This document shows, one piece after another, positions 27,490 through 36,118 of a stretch of DNA of 64,000 bases (position 1 is the stretch's first letter; each line of letters begins with the position of its first letter). Under the pieces are notes generated by a model, which saw nothing but the letters and a program-made list of their open reading frames with translations, was not told the origin of the DNA and made no database searches. The DNA comes from Clostridia bacterium (lineage in GTDB: Bacteria > Bacillota > Clostridia > TANB77 > CAG-465): contig CAAHEI010000008.1 of the NCBI GenBank assembly GCA_900772475.1, forward strand, positions 1-64,000, given 5' to 3'. The position numbers were made by a program, and so were the translations under genes.

Positions 27490-27570
27490 CTTAATAAAAT
27501 AGCTTGACTATTTTATTAAGCCTAAAAAATACTTTAGTTATTTTTTAGGAAAGGGTGCAGGAACTCCTGC
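27490..27570 (+). repeat. Three hairpins between repA-like gene and oriT
   Basis: Three perfect inverted repeats follow one another: a 13-bp stem at 27490-27520, an 11-bp stem at 27521-27549 and a 6-bp stem GCAGGA/TCCTGC at 27557-27570. They could be terminators of the initiator gene or parts of the transfer or replication origin. Confidence 0.6.
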
Positions 27571-27579
27571 CACACAGAT

Positions 27580-27617
27580 AAGTTTTGTATAAAACTTGTC
27601 TAGTGTGTTAGACAAGT
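27580..27617 (+). other. Predicted oriT of the MobV (pMV158-like) type
   Basis: ACTTGTCTA (27594-27602) and TAGACAAGT (27609-27617) flank GTGTGT, giving TAGTGTGTTA, identical to the core around the MobM nick of pMV158 (TAGTGTG/TTA). The nick would fall between 27607 and 27608. A second, overlapping inverted repeat AAGTTTT-GTAT-AAAACTT (27580-27597) gives an alternative hairpin, as in pMV158. The site ends 34 bases before the relaxase gene. Confidence 0.8.
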
Positions 27618-27651
27618 AAACTTATTTTAGCAAGAAAGGCTTTGTAGGAAT

Positions 27652-28833
27652 ATGAGTTATGCTATCGTAAGAAACGAAAAATTAACAAGAAGTCAAGCAC
27701 AAGGTATATGTGTTCATAATGATAGAAAAGCAAAAAATCATTCAAATAAAGAGATAGATACAAGCAAAACACACCTAAATTATTATTTAAAGAAAAATGA
27801 ATTAAATTATATAAAGGAATTTGACAGACTAAAAGAAGAAAACAACTTAAAAGGTCAAATACGAAGTAATAGTATTATAATTTGTGAAATGATATTCACA
27901 TCTGATAAAGAGTTCTTTGAAAAAATTGGATTAGAAGAAACAAAAAGATATTTTGAAGAAAGCTATAAATTTATATCTAATTATAAAAATCTTGAAGAGA
28001 AAAATATAATCTCTGCTGTAATTCATTTAGATGAAGGAACTCCTCATATGCATTTAGCATATATCCCAGTAATTCATGCAACAGATAAGCAAGGAAATCC
28101 AATAGATAAAATTTGTGCAAGAGATTTTTGGCAAGGTAGAGATAGTTACCGAAAATTGCAAAATGCTTACTTTGAATATGTATCTTCCAAAGGATTTGAA
28201 TTAGAAAGAGGTTTACCTGCTGAAGAAACAGGAAGAAAACATGAAAAGATACAAGATTTTAAACAAATAACTAATTTTGAAAATACTAAAAAGATATTAA
28301 AAAATATAACATTAGAATTGCCAGAAGTTCCAGATATAAATGATATTAAATTAATAAAACTTAATAAAGAAAAGATTACAAATGAAATTATAAAACCACA
28401 AAATGATTTAATTTTAAAACTTTATGATGAAAATGTATCTTTATACAAAGAACTATCCAAACAAGTAAATGTAGTTAATGATGCAACTAAATATGTTAAA
28501 GAAAGAAATTCTATTTTAAATGAAAATTATAACTTGAATTCACAAATTAAAGAATTAAAAAAAGATTATAATATTAAGCTTGATAACATGGAATATTCAT
28601 ACGAAAGAAAAATCAATAAATTAGAGAGAGAAATTAACTTTTTAGAAAAAGTCATTGATAGATTTAAAATAACTGTAAGTAAATTTATACACTGGATATG
28701 TGACAAGTTCTCTGTTTCATCTGAGGATATGCTTATAATAGATTTTGAGAAAGAAACACATAATAACTTCAACACAGAAAAACAAATTAAATACGAGCAA
28801 AATAAGCACAAAGAATATGAATTAGAATTATAA
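27652..28833 (+). CDS. MobV family relaxase (plasmid recombination Mob/Pre)
   Basis: The relaxase nicks oriT and pilots single-stranded DNA in conjugative mobilization. The 393-residue protein starts MSYAIVRNEKLT and has H22 in VHNDRK, the position of the catalytic histidine of MobM of pMV158, and the metal triad motif HLDEGTPHMH at 125-134. The C-terminal 150 residues form a long coiled coil (about 240-340), typical for dimerisation or membrane contact. Length is at the lower end of the family. The predicted oriT lies directly upstream, and tnpV follows after 16 bases. Confidence 0.93.
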   Translation: MSYAIVRNEKLTRSQAQGICVHNDRKAKNHSNKEIDTSKTHLNYYLKKNELNYIKEFDRLKEENNLKGQIRSNSIIICEMIFTSDKEFFEKIGLEETKRYFEESYKFISNYKNLEEKNIISAVIHLDEGTPHMHLAYIPVIHATDKQGNPIDKICARDFWQGRDSYRKLQNAYFEYVSSKGFELERGLPAEETGRKHEKIQDFKQITNFENTKKILKNITLELPEVPDINDIKLIKLNKEKITNEIIKPQNDLILKLYDENVSLYKELSKQVNVVNDATKYVKERNSILNENYNLNSQIKELKKDYNIKLDNMEYSYERKINKLEREINFLEKVIDRFKITVSKFIHWICDKFSVSSEDMLIIDFEKETHNNFNTEKQIKYEQNKHKEYELEL

Positions 28834-28849
28834 AAGGAGATTGATAATT

Positions 28850-29203
28850 ATGGATATAGAATACAGAAAAGTTGGAGACTACTATTTACCTAATTTAGTA
28901 GCTCCAGAAAATATTAAAAATTTTAAATTAGGCAAATATGGAAAGTTAAGACTTAAGTATTTAAAAGACTTCAAAAAAACAGAATATACAATTTTACTTA
29001 TGGATAATAAATTACAAAAACATTTACTACAGATAGATAAACAAGCAAATGATAGCTATGAATTACTAATGAAACAATTTGCTGAAAAAGAAAATATATC
29101 AGAAGAATTAAAAGCTACAAATCAAATGGAATGGGTTGGCAGAATGAATAATATTAAAAATCGTGCTGAAGAAATTATATTAAAAGAATTAATTTATATT
29201 TAA
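28850..29203 (+). CDS. TnpV family transposon-encoded protein
   Basis: This 117-residue protein matches the TnpV family, with GDYYLPNLVAPE at the N-terminus, KYGKLRLKYLKDF in the middle and the strongly conserved QMEWVGRMNNIKNRAEEIILKELIY at the end (written here in part). TnpV is found in Tn4451-group and related Firmicute elements beside Mob genes; its function is unknown. The start is ATG 28850 with AAGGAG 10 bases upstream; a TTG three codons earlier is too close to it. It follows the relaxase gene by 16 bases and ends before a large convergent terminator. Confidence 0.88.
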   Translation: MDIEYRKVGDYYLPNLVAPENIKNFKLGKYGKLRLKYLKDFKKTEYTILLMDNKLQKHLLQIDKQANDSYELLMKQFAEKENISEELKATNQMEWVGRMNNIKNRAEEIILKELIYI

Positions 29204-29279
29204 TTTTAAAATGATTTGTTATAAGTAATTAAGAGAAGTTAACAATGATATTGTAAAAGATAGGTTGTAGTCTAAAGAA

Positions 29280-29328
29280 ATAAGCAAATGGCAAGTAAGT
29301 TTATTCTCACTTGCCTAATTGCTTATTA
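29280..29328. terminator. Large bidirectional terminator between tnpV and TGase gene
   Basis: AATAAGCAAATGGCAAGT and ACTTGCCTAATTGCTTATT form a long stem with one mismatch around a short loop. It lies between convergent genes. Confidence 0.8.
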
Positions 29329-29332
29329 AATT

Positions 29333-31123
29333 TTAATTCCTATCAAAATCAAATCCATCTGTTTCTTGTGTTTTCTGCAAATTTCTTGTTTGTGTTCTTA
29401 TAATTTCAGCTGATACAGCGTTTACTTCTTCAATACCCATACCTAAATTAACTGTTCCTTTAGAAACTTCTTCAGAACTCATTGTTTTAGATAATGCCTC
29501 ATCTAATAAAACTTTAAATTCGTCATCTGAAAATTCAGCTTCTTCCCAATTTGCCCTAACATCTTCCATTAATTTAGCTAAATTTTCTTCCGTATATTCT
29601 CTTCCAGTTACCATTGTATCAATTATATCATTTTGAACTATAGCATATAAAGAGTCTAAATCATTTTCATGTTTTGATTTTGAACCATCCAGGACTTCTC
29701 TAGTACTTTCTAAATAACTTTTAGCTTTTTCACTTACTACTTCAATATCTTCTTTTGGAATTCCTAGTTGTTCAAAAAATTTAGCTCCATTTGCAAATAA
29801 TCTAATTTTTGTATATAGTTGTATTCTCAATGTTGCTGTTTTTTCTGCTAGTTCTGGCGGCATACTTTCAAGCATTGCATATGACTCTAGTAAATTATCA
29901 ATTTGTGGTGCCTCAGTTTCAAAATATTGTGTATAATATTTTTTTACATCTGCTAATAATGACGGAGTTATTGCTTCTCGTTGTTCTTGAGTTAACAGAG
30001 ATTCTTTTCTTTCTCCACTTTTATGAGTTAATAATGAAACTTGACCATCTTTCATTATTAAGTTTCCACCGAGATTATTTGATTCTTCAATTTCTTCCAA
30101 AACGTTTCTAGAATTTATTGTTCCATGATTTGTTCCTATATAATCAGCTATAAATCCATATCTTGGACTTGTCACATCAGAAATTTCACTCATTTCCTCT
30201 GGTAAAGTTCCAAATTGTCTCAATAATCTTATTTTTGTAATGGCTGCTTTTTCATCTTCTAGACTTTCCATAAATCTATCAACTGGTAAAAATTTTCTCT
30301 TTCTATCTCTATCAAAATTTCTAAAGGGATGTACTATTTTTCTTCTTTCATTTATTGCACTTTTTATTACTGCATAATTTTCTTGAATTTCTTCATCTGT
30401 AAATGTAGTTAAATCGAAAACAGTTTCTTCACTATCTCCCGAAATTTGATGTCCATATTTTTCATAGAAGTTTGGATCACGTCCAAAATTTCTAAATGAG
30501 CATTTTTCTCCATCACTTTTTGTACAATCCCATGTTACATCTATACCTCTTAGTTTTCCATCTAATTCAACAACATTAAATGCATGTACTCTTCTTTGAT
30601 TTTGATAGTGACATGGTATACCTAACCTGTCCATCATCTCTTTAAATGTTTGAGCCATTCCTGCACATGTTAATTGATTATATAATACCCCATTTAATCC
30701 TCTTTCAGTTACTCCACTAGATAATATATCTTGTTTTAGGTCTTTTACATATTCAGTATCCACTGCTAAAGCGTTATATGCATACATACATTTTTGAGTA
30801 TCTGTCCATTCAGGATTTATTCCTTCTTCAATTCTTTCAAAATATTCTAAGATTTTAGTTAATCCTTTTGGTGCTGATTGAGTTCTTTCAATGTAATTTG
30901 AATTATTAAATTTTTCTTTACTATAATAATCTAAACCGCCTAAAATACTAAAATATACATTATCTGTTTTTATTTGTTTTATTATTTCACTAGACTGCCC
31001 TTTTGTATTTGGTAATACTAAACAAGTTCTTATTTGAAAGGCATTTATCCTATCTACATCTTCTTGAGTAATTTCTCCTTCTACTCTATATGTTCCATCT
31101 TCTATTAACTCAAATGTAGCCAT
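29333..31123 (-). CDS. Transglutaminase-like domain protein (element cargo)
   Basis: A 596-residue protein with a transglutaminase/papain-like core at about residues 110-200. NQLTCAGMAQTFKEMMDRLGI gives C153, VHAFNVVELDG gives H180, and LRGIDVTWD gives D195, a complete Cys-His-Asp triad. Such domains act as cysteine proteases or amidases. The N-terminal 100 residues and the long helical C-terminal half (about 300-590) match nothing I recognise. No signal peptide or membrane segment, so it should act in the cytoplasm. It follows the 150-residue gene at 31135 by 11 bases in one operon. A toxin or defence effector role is inference. Confidence 0.7.
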   Translation of the reverse strand: MATFELIEDGTYRVEGEITQEDVDRINAFQIRTCLVLPNTKGQSSEIIKQIKTDNVYFSILGGLDYYSKEKFNNSNYIERTQSAPKGLTKILEYFERIEEGINPEWTDTQKCMYAYNALAVDTEYVKDLKQDILSSGVTERGLNGVLYNQLTCAGMAQTFKEMMDRLGIPCHYQNQRRVHAFNVVELDGKLRGIDVTWDCTKSDGEKCSFRNFGRDPNFYEKYGHQISGDSEETVFDLTTFTDEEIQENYAVIKSAINERRKIVHPFRNFDRDRKRKFLPVDRFMESLEDEKAAITKIRLLRQFGTLPEEMSEISDVTSPRYGFIADYIGTNHGTINSRNVLEEIEESNNLGGNLIMKDGQVSLLTHKSGERKESLLTQEQREAITPSLLADVKKYYTQYFETEAPQIDNLLESYAMLESMPPELAEKTATLRIQLYTKIRLFANGAKFFEQLGIPKEDIEVVSEKAKSYLESTREVLDGSKSKHENDLDSLYAIVQNDIIDTMVTGREYTEENLAKLMEDVRANWEEAEFSDDEFKVLLDEALSKTMSSEEVSKGTVNLGMGIEEVNAVSAEIIRTQTRNLQKTQETDGFDFDRN

Positions 31124-31134
31124 AATTACACCAC

Positions 31135-31587
31135 CTATCTTGTAAATAATCTTTTGATTTTATTTAATAACTTTTGAATGAAGTTTTCTTTTTTATATTC
31201 AACTATTGCTGTAATTTCTTCTGCTATTTGTTCTACTTCTTTTTCTTTATTCTTATTTTTGAAGATATTATCAGGATTATATTTTTCTCTTATTTCTTCG
31301 TTTCGTTTTTTATCATTATTTGAATATGCTCTTATCAATTCTTGCTTTTCTTCTTCATTTTCACACCAATAATTAAGATTAAGCATTGCTAATATTGCAA
31401 GAGTTTTTCTTTCTAATTTCTGTTCTTCTAATGGAATATTTTTATCTATACTAGGTTCATAGCCTTGTAACTTTTCACTTTTGAACATTTCTCTCATTTT
31501 TTTTGGAACTTTTTCAACATATCTGATTTTCATAAAAGATAATATTTTATCTACTTCTGCATACGCTTTTAATAAATTGTTTTCCAT
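31135..31587 (-). CDS. Hypothetical partner of the transglutaminase-like protein
   Basis: I do not recognise a domain in this 150-residue, highly charged, mostly helical protein. Notable segments are EKVPKKMREMF, DKNIPLEEQKLERKTLAILAMLNLNYW and a coiled-coil region rich in Glu and Lys (about 95-135), ending in a basic amphipathic tail (FIQKLLNKIKRLF) that could contact membrane or nucleic acid. It is the first gene of a two-gene operon with the transglutaminase-like protein and is divergent from an XRE regulator, so it may be an immunity, sensor or adaptor subunit. That is inference from position only. Confidence 0.65.
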   Translation of the reverse strand: MENNLLKAYAEVDKILSFMKIRYVEKVPKKMREMFKSEKLQGYEPSIDKNIPLEEQKLERKTLAILAMLNLNYWCENEEEKQELIRAYSNNDKKRNEEIREKYNPDNIFKNKNKEKEVEQIAEEITAIVEYKKENFIQKLLNKIKRLFTR

Positions 31588-31650
31588 ATTATACCCTCCA
31601 AATATAAAATAATTTTATCATAACCAATTATTTTGTGTCAACAAAATATC

Positions 31651-31707
31651 GCTTTATTAGAGATATTTTAAAAAATAAAAATAGTACAATTAATTCGTTA
31701 ATAAAGC
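31651..31707. promoter_or_regulatory. Putative operator between divergent cargo promoters
   Basis: CGCTTTATTA near 31651 and TAATAAAGCG near 31697 are a 10-bp inverted repeat placed between the divergent 31587 and 31723 genes, suggesting regulation by the XRE protein. Confidence 0.5.
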
Positions 31708-31722
31708 GAACGAGGTATAATA

Positions 31723-31965
31723 ATGAAAATAACAAAATATAATGAATTTAGAAATATATCAGGAAATAAACTAAGTGAATTAAGAAAAGCAAATAAAATG
31801 TCTCAACAAGATTTAGCTGAAAAATTGCAATTAGAAGGTATTGATTTGACTTGTAAAGAAATCTCTAAAATTGAAAATAATAAAAGGCTAGTACAAGACT
31901 TTGAATTATTTGCTTTTGCTAAAATATTTAAAGTATCTGCAGATGAATTTAATGAAAATATTTAA
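31723..31965 (+). CDS. XRE family helix-turn-helix regulator
   Basis: An 80-residue protein made almost entirely of a Cro/C1-type helix-turn-helix (LSELRKANKMSQQDLAEKL, then TCKEISKIENNKR). There is no effector domain. It is divergent from the transglutaminase-like operon with 135 bp between, which contains an inverted repeat, so it likely autoregulates and controls the operon. The ATG follows a GAGGT site. Function as a repressor of the adjacent cargo is inferred. The 138 bp downstream, to 32104, contains an imperfect hairpin near 32014-32036 that could terminate it. Confidence 0.82.
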   Translation: MKITKYNEFRNISGNKLSELRKANKMSQQDLAEKLQLEGIDLTCKEISKIENNKRLVQDFELFAFAKIFKVSADEFNENI

Positions 31966-32045
31966 TTTTGGCTTAAGCTGAGTACTTATTCTCTATGTAG
32001 CTATATAAAAATCCATTCAAATGAATGGATTTTTGTAATATTTTA

Positions 32046-33027
32046 TTAAACTTTTTTTCCTCCCATAATCATTAAACAAGCTTGTCCTAACAACGATACT
32101 ACTTCAGCATAAAACCAACCGGTGTTTAGCCAAATGATTACTTAATCTTTTAAATAATGCTCCATTTTTTCCTAGTGTTTTTGTTTCTTTTATATTATCA
32201 AGATAGTCCTTAACTTCTTGCAATATTTCTTTTAATTCTTCTTTATCTTCATTCCCTTTATCTTCTATCTTCTTTTCAATTTCATGAATTGAATTATCAA
32301 TATTAATATTTAAATTTTCTATATCTCCCATATTAAATATTCCTGAATTATTAATATTATATGTATCTCCTGACATTTGTTTTAATTTTTCCATATACTT
32401 TTTCTCTCTTTCAAAATATGTTCTTCCTGCATCAGTTAACTCTGCATAATATACAGTATCATCTGCCCAACTTACACTTATTAATCCATTATTTTTTAAT
32501 GTTCCAATTATTCCTCTAATAATTCTATCTGTCTTATCTTCTTCTATTTTTTCTCTTAATATATTTGCTATTCCTTTTTCAGTAAACTCATTATCTACCA
32601 ATTCTTTTAATAAATCTTTTGCACTATCTGATAATTCATTAAACAACTCTTCTCTCATTCCTTTCTTTTCAAAATAAGATAATCCAAGAGGAGTTATAAG
32701 TGCTTCCCAACCATTTAACCATATATCTCCTCTAGCAATATACCCTGTAATTCTTAACTTATATAGTATATCTTTTAATTGCTCATATATATAATTAGGA
32801 AATTTATTATACTCTCCTGTTGATATATTTCCATTTTCACTAAGACACTCAATCATTATTCTTAAAGCTTCTTCTTCTACCTCATTTAATAAAGTCATTT
32901 CTACACCTTCTTTTACTGTTTTCTTAATGTCTATCTTTTTCTGTTCTTCTCTTATAATTTTTTCTAATGCTTTGTCAATTTTTTTCTCAAACTTTTTTGT
33001 ATCAAATTTAAATTCTAATTTTGCCAT
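32046..33027 (-). pseudogene. Winged-helix/coiled-coil protein, probably frameshifted at the C-terminus
   Basis: The frame from ATG 33027 runs for 307 residues to a stop at 32104. It shows two winged-helix-like segments (about 55-120 and 130-210; the second has TDAGRTYF as wing), then a Gly/Asn-rich stretch (GDTYNINNSGIFNMGD) and a coiled coil. Near 32121 the frame seems broken by one extra base: removing it continues KHGWFYAEVVSLLGQACLMIMGGKK to a stop at 32046, a hydrophobic tail that fits better than RLVLC. I do not know the function. The NINNSGIFN-type repeat plus coiled coil is seen in many uncharacterised bacterial sensor or defence proteins. Confidence 0.6.
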
Positions 33028-33335
33028 ATCTTCTCCATATTTTTTATATTATTACTTATAAATTCAATATTTAATAATATATTTTTCAATTTTTTTGAAA
33101 AATTTTTCAAAAAATATATACTTTTTTTAATTTTTATATTATAATGAATCTGGATTAAGAATTCTAAATCTTTGAAAGTATACATAATTTGACTATTTGC
33201 TTAATCTATGTTATAATTTTAGTAGCAGTAAATATTTTAATATTTATTGCATATAATATTAATGTATATTATTAATTTAATATATTTACTCATCTACCTA
33301 GTAGTAGAAGGAGTTTTCGAAAAAGTCATTTGATA
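33028..33335. other. Intergenic region with palindromes
   Basis: This 308-bp AT-rich stretch has no gene. It holds a perfect 24-bp palindrome at 33091-33114 (TTTTTTGAAAAA and its complement) just upstream of the winged-helix gene, a second near-palindrome around 33227-33252, and at its right end the base of a hairpin (about 33318-33356) that overlaps the end of the next gene and may terminate it. Confidence 0.6.
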
Positions 33336-33866
33336 CTAAATCAATGGCTTTTTCTGTTTGCAATATTGTATATATTTTTTTCTCTTCTTTTCTAGAACTT
33401 CATCATAATGTATATAATATGCTGTTATTATTAAATAATAATTTCCTCTATCTTCTAAAACAACAAGATATCTAAAATCTTCAAAAAACAAATTTATTCT
33501 AAGTTTATTTCTATATATTTCTTCCCAATACTTAATTTTATTACAATTTAAACAATTTTCTAAACAAGGATAGTTTTCAATGACAGGCTTTATCCAAGTT
33601 ATTCTTTCTGCTCTCCTTAAATCTGGTAATCTATCATTTACATCTTTAGGATTATCTGATTCAGTTTTACAAGTTAAATGCGTAAATGCATGTTCTCTAT
33701 TACCATCAAGTGGATATCTTTTAACGTAAACGGGCTTGTTATTAAAAATAGGATGATTATTTATAAATGTATCTACAAATAATTCATATAATTTATCTTC
33801 ATACATTTTCCATTCACTTAAGTTTGAGCATTCTATTATATCTGGCAACCACTTGCAATTATTCAT
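33336..33866 (-). CDS. Hypothetical protein paired with DUF3800 gene
   Basis: This 176-residue protein has features I can see but not name: AFTHLTCKTE, DRLPDLRRAERITWIKPVIENY, a cysteine pair in LENCLNCNKIKYW, and LLxxLVVLEDRGNYYLIITAYYI in the last third. The order of conserved-looking charged clusters suggests an enzyme or nucleic-acid binding domain. It overlaps the end of the DUF3800 gene by 8 bases, so the two are translationally coupled. A toxin-antitoxin or defence pair is a possibility suggested by this linkage and by its location on a mobile element. Confidence 0.62.
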   Translation of the reverse strand: MNNCKWLPDIIECSNLSEWKMYEDKLYELFVDTFINNHPIFNNKPVYVKRYPLDGNREHAFTHLTCKTESDNPKDVNDRLPDLRRAERITWIKPVIENYPCLENCLNCNKIKYWEEIYRNKLRINLFFEDFRYLVVLEDRGNYYLIITAYYIHYDEVLEKKRKKYIQYCKQKKPLI

Positions 33867-34590
33867 AACTTAAATGTTCCTTCTTATCAAGTGGAAAAAT
33901 AAAAATATTAAATTTATTTTCTGCAGGTAATGTAGATTTTATTAAAGAATAACCTGTCTTTTCTTTAATATATCTTATTATCTCTAACTTTGCTTCACTT
34001 GTTTCTAGTTCTCTGTTTATATATCCTAGAGCTCCAATAAATAAATCAACTATTTGTAATATTGAACTTTCTCTAGAATCTATTGCTTGTATATTATGTA
34101 CAATATCTTTATTAAAGTCATATATATTATTAGATAAAACTTCTTGTAATTTATATCTTCTACTACTTCCTTTAGTGTCTTTAATGTCTAAATATATTTC
34201 ATTTTTCATATTATTTTTTATTATTCTAGATAATAATTTAAAGTACATTTTATAATACCATTCATCATGAGTTTGATTATATTCTTCATGATTTAGTAAA
34301 TTTTTATTTCTAACAACTAAGCCTCTAAAAGATAAACCTTCATCTTTAAAAAAGTAATCTATAACTTCTTTATAAAAATCAATTTTATTCATAGATATTC
34401 TTGACCATTTAATTTCTGAATTTTTCCCTATATTATGTTTTATTTTTATTTCTTCAATTTCTTTAAATACTTTTTTCCTATGCCTCTTTTCGCAAGAAAT
34501 TGCTCCTAGAACCATAACAGGAATATTATCATATTCTAGATGGCAACTTTCATCGCAATATATATTATTTATAGGATAATCATATTCCAT
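33859..34590 (-). CDS. DUF3800 domain-containing protein
   Basis: A 243-residue protein of the DUF3800 family. It opens with NIYCDESCHL (D13, E14, S15), the usual family start, and has the late motif IDSRESSILQIVDLFIGAL (an aspartate and a Lxx-V-D-x-x-x-G helix). DUF3800 proteins are thought to have an RNase H-like fold with acidic active-site residues, but activity has not been shown as far as I know. They are frequent on mobile elements. It overlaps the 33336 gene by 8 bases. Start ATG 34590 follows AGGAGGAAG. It could be an RNA- or DNA-directed nuclease; that is inference. Confidence 0.78.
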   Translation of the reverse strand: MEYDYPINNIYCDESCHLEYDNIPVMVLGAISCEKRHRKKVFKEIEEIKIKHNIGKNSEIKWSRISMNKIDFYKEVIDYFFKDEGLSFRGLVVRNKNLLNHEEYNQTHDEWYYKMYFKLLSRIIKNNMKNEIYLDIKDTKGSSRRYKLQEVLSNNIYDFNKDIVHNIQAIDSRESSILQIVDLFIGALGYINRELETSEAKLEIIRYIKEKTGYSLIKSTLPAENKFNIFIFPLDKKEHLSYE

Positions 34591-34620
34591 AACTTCCTCC
34601 TTATTTTAATATTTACTATA

Positions 34621-35733
34621 CTACTTATTTTCATCAATCCATTTAAGTATTTTTTCCATTAGTTTCTTATCTTCTTTATTTTCTTTATAATTCTTTAGCA
34701 TATCTTGTATAATTATTTTCCACTCTTCAAAATCTTCTTTCTTTTGCTTATCTCCATTACTTCTTGAAACTTCCATAAATTTTTTTTGATATACTTTTCT
34801 GTATTCTTGTAATACTGGATCTTTTTCTAATTTTTCTTTATAGGTTTGTTTTGCACCTTTTTCTCTACAGCTTTTTCCATCTTCATTTGGTAAATCGCAG
34901 TATAATTCGTCTTGCCTAATTGAAGGCATAAAATATCTTCCACAATGTTGACATTTTTTTATCGGTAAATTGTAATTTTTAGTTATTTGTTCTAATACTA
35001 CAAATGCAATATTACTTAATTTTTCACTTGTATATACATTAGTCATTGGTATAAAAGAATCATTTTTGTCTAACTCTTTAGTCAACTCCTCTAGTGATTG
35101 ATTACCATATTTTAAATATTTATCTGAATATGTATCTAAAATAACCTCTATATCACTAGAATATGAATATACATCGTTGTGATGTGTAACTAATGAAGCT
35201 ATAAATTTAGAACTTGGTTTGTATTCTTTTAAATCTTCATTTCCATTCAAATTGTATATAAAATCTACACATTTTCTAAAATTATATTGCATATCTGTTA
35301 AATATTCAAAACTATCTTCATATACTCTTTTCATTACTTTTACTAATTCTTCTTCAGTTGAATATGTATTTGTCAATTCTTTAGCTGGTACATATTCTTT
35401 TAATAATTCAAATCCATACAAATAAAAAAATGTATTATAAGCATTATCAAGGTTTGAAAAATCTGCATTTAATAAGTTTATTAGAAGTCTTCCAAACTGT
35501 TCAGCAAAAGGATAAAGAATAGTAGCTGGATGTTTTTGTGCAGATACTTTCTTACTTGGCTTCTTTTTGTAAAATCCCTTTTCTTGTATGATTTTTCTTT
35601 TATAATTTCCTAAATCATCATTAAAATCAGTTTTATACATATATAAAGGTGTTGAATAATATTCTTCTTTTGTTTCTGCATTAAACCATATATAAAACCC
35701 TTCATTAAAAGAATATTGAGGTAACTTACTCAT
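34621..35733 (-). CDS. DUF6076 domain-containing protein
   Basis: A 370-residue protein resembling the DUF6076 family of Clostridia. The conserved C-terminal module has a zinc-ribbon-like set of cysteines, CQHCGRYF (near residue 265) then YCD and SCREKG, followed by a helical stretch. The N-terminal 250 residues are helical and unassigned. The function is unknown. It lies 30 bases upstream of the DUF3800 gene in the same direction, so these three cargo genes may form one operon. It is divergent from the excisionase gene, with 183 bp between. Confidence 0.72.
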   Translation of the reverse strand: MSKLPQYSFNEGFYIWFNAETKEEYYSTPLYMYKTDFNDDLGNYKRKIIQEKGFYKKKPSKKVSAQKHPATILYPFAEQFGRLLINLLNADFSNLDNAYNTFFYLYGFELLKEYVPAKELTNTYSTEEELVKVMKRVYEDSFEYLTDMQYNFRKCVDFIYNLNGNEDLKEYKPSSKFIASLVTHHNDVYSYSSDIEVILDTYSDKYLKYGNQSLEELTKELDKNDSFIPMTNVYTSEKLSNIAFVVLEQITKNYNLPIKKCQHCGRYFMPSIRQDELYCDLPNEDGKSCREKGAKQTYKEKLEKDPVLQEYRKVYQKKFMEVSRSNGDKQKKEDFEEWKIIIQDMLKNYKENKEDKKLMEKILKWIDENK

Positions 35734-35916
35734 TTCTTTTAACCTCCTTAAAAACTTTTGTGAAATATTTTAAAAATATTTTAGAAATATGTTGGCAAAC
35801 TTTTTTGAGCATTGTATAATAATTTTACAATTTCAAAAGAGTCTGACAAATCTTTCACAATATACTTCTATATTACTATATTTGTTTAAGGTTGTCAAGA
35901 AAGGAGGTAAAATACT

Positions 35917-36114
35917 ATGCAGAATTTACAAGAAACCGATATCAAGCTTTATTCAACGGATGATGTATGCAGATTATTGCATATAGGAAAAGAAAAATGC
36001 TTAAAGTTATTTCATTCAGAAAATTTTCCAAGTATTAAAATAGGCAGAAAATTTTGGATAAAAGCTGACTGCCTAAACGAATTCTTAAGCCACAAAAGAA
36101 TTATGGCTGAGTAA
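35917..36114 (+). CDS. Excisionase / helix-turn-helix protein
   Basis: A 65-residue MerR/Xis-type winged helix-turn-helix protein: YSTDDVCRLLHIGKEKCLKLFHSENFPSIKIGRKFWIKADCLNEFL. Such proteins bend DNA at attachment sites and promote excision. The ATG has AAGGAGG upstream. It is followed by the integrase 146 bases later, the usual xis-int order. Because the integrase is interrupted, excision may depend on a related recombinase elsewhere. Confidence 0.85.
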   Translation: MQNLQETDIKLYSTDDVCRLLHIGKEKCLKLFHSENFPSIKIGRKFWIKADCLNEFLSHKRIMAE

Positions 36115-36118
36115 AAAA

